A stretch of DNA of 64,000 bases, from positions 52,119,464-52,183,463 of the forward strand of contig NC_134015.1 of assembly GCF_040712315.1 (NCBI RefSeq). The letters are read 5' to 3'. This document shows, piece by piece, positions 63,121 to 64,000 of this stretch (positions within the stretch are counted from its first letter, which is position 1; each line of letters opens with the position of its first letter). Source of the stretch: Castanea sativa. Taxonomy: Eukaryota; Streptophyta; Magnoliopsida; Fagales; Fagaceae. The notes beneath the pieces were generated by a model, which was not told the DNA's origin, ran no database searches, and saw only the letters and a program-made list of their open reading frames with translations. Made by a program: the position numbers and the translations under genes.

Positions 63121-63328
63121 GGTGTGTTTGGATGCCGCTTATTTTGCTGAAAATTAAAAACAATAAAAAAATAATAAAAAGTTATTATTCACGCACGAAT
63201 TACTATTCATTTGCCTATTTGCACTATTCATGTTCCATAAACAGTGCAATAGGCGCTAGTTTAAAAAAAAAAAAAAAAACAGCTGAAATGCAAAACGTAA
63301 AACGCACTCACGCAATCTAAATGCTACC
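63121..63328. mobile_element. Short MITE with GTGTTTGGA-type ends, copy 2
   Basis: Starts GGTGTGTTTGGATGCCGC and shares CGCTTATTTTG with the MITE at 11145-11344. The right end (complement GGTAGCATTTAGATTG) is a degraded inverted repeat. The interior includes CACTATTCATG and AACAGTGCAATAGGCGC words common to this MITE type. Confidence 0.6.
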
Positions 63329-63329
63329 T

Positions 63330-64000
63330 AAGTATACTGCTAATACTTATATCGGTTCTGGCTAGTGATGGTGGCACACGTGTTCAACGTGGGTCTTTAC
63401 TCATGGATCTTCACCGACGAAATATCAGAATCATTGATGAAGCATTCACACAACATTAATGTTTGTTGCACACATTTGTACACAATTTTGAAAATTGTAT
63501 TTTTTAGTTATAATTTTGAATGAAAATAAAATTTCACAATTTAACTAAAATTGTGTTTTGAAAACGTGATATTAACTGACGTAGCGCACACTCTATACAC
63601 ATCACCATTCACGGGTGCATAATAATCAGCATTACGTCTTCACAGAAATAGAACACGTGTGACAAATAGTTAACAATTAAATTTTACGAGACCTTAAGGG
63701 AGTCTCTGTTCAGTCTATGACCCTGCATAGTTTATGTATTTTATACATTGATTTTTCAATAAATAAAGGGTTTATTATGATTTATGATCGAGTCCAAGTA
63801 AAATAACCACAATTGCTTGCTTTCGCTCTTTTTTTATTTTTGGGAAAGAATTCATATACATGTACGTACCCATTTGGCAGTATTGGGTTTAATAATAGGT
63901 ATGGCGTATGTGTTAGAAACTCTAATTCTTTTATGATTTTTTTTTTCTTTTAAATGTTATCAGATTCGAACCAGCTCCCTTGTCTTATTACCAACTGTGC
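63330..64000. other. AT-rich intergenic DNA
   Basis: No gene recognised up to the window edge. Confidence 0.5.

Overview
This window is nuclear DNA from a dicot plant, probably a woody rosid. It is AT-rich and has spliced genes with GT-AG introns, plant-only protein families and many plant transposable elements. The terminal motifs of several MITEs and the gypsy element remind me of oak/chestnut relatives (Fagaceae), but that is recall and was not tested.

Three genes look intact and one more is possible. (1) On the minus strand at 14201-17701 is a seven-exon gene for a TWIN LOV 1 / PAS-LOV photoreceptor-like protein of 405 aa. (2) On the minus strand at 30819-33323 is a single-exon PPR-SMR protein of 834 aa, resembling Arabidopsis EMB2217/At1g79490. 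(3) On the plus strand at 42159-49203 is a gene with ten coding exons (867 aa), resembling the plant TRAPPII-associated protein TRIPP; its 5'UTR exon probably lies near 39400-39467. (4) A 150-aa acidic single-exon ORF at 11719-12171 (minus) may be a lineage-specific gene.

Two gene relics are clear. A glutamate dehydrogenase copy (909-2739, plus) keeps its introns but has frameshifts and no first exon. An ent-kaurene synthase-like terpene synthase relic (28366-29808, minus) is broken in almost every exon.

Layout: 1-3 kb GDH pseudogene. 3-14 kb intergenic DNA with a GA-rich minisatellite, palindromic 'TCGATTT' repeats, SINEs, a 953-bp PIF/Harbinger-like element and a 1.37-kb TIR element. 14-18 kb TWIN LOV gene. 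18-28 kb gene-poor AT-rich DNA with tandem duplications and a hAT-like element. 28-33.4 kb kaurene synthase relic, LINE tails and the PPR gene. 33.4-39.3 kb MITEs, a second Harbinger-like element, an LTR-like region with a 103-bp minisatellite and a SINE. 39.4-49.2 kb TRIPP-like gene; its first intron holds a tandem duplication with a LINE fragment in one copy, and its third coding intron holds a TRIM-like mini-retrotransposon. 51.3-60.3 kb one complete-ended Ty3/gypsy retrotransposon of the Tat type. 60.3-64 kb AT-rich intergenic DNA with one MITE.

The gypsy element is the richest structure. It lies on the minus strand with LTRs of 796 and 789 bp and a perfect 5-bp target duplication (GGAGT). 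It carries gag, a pol fragment with two RNase H-like segments and integrase, a four-copy 81-bp tandem array, and a long intron-containing ORF on the opposite strand with a coiled-coil region. Gag is joined directly to the end of the RT/RNase H region, so protease and the RT core are missing. No CRISPR array, rRNA gene or ordinary tRNA gene was seen; tRNA-like motifs occur only inside SINEs.
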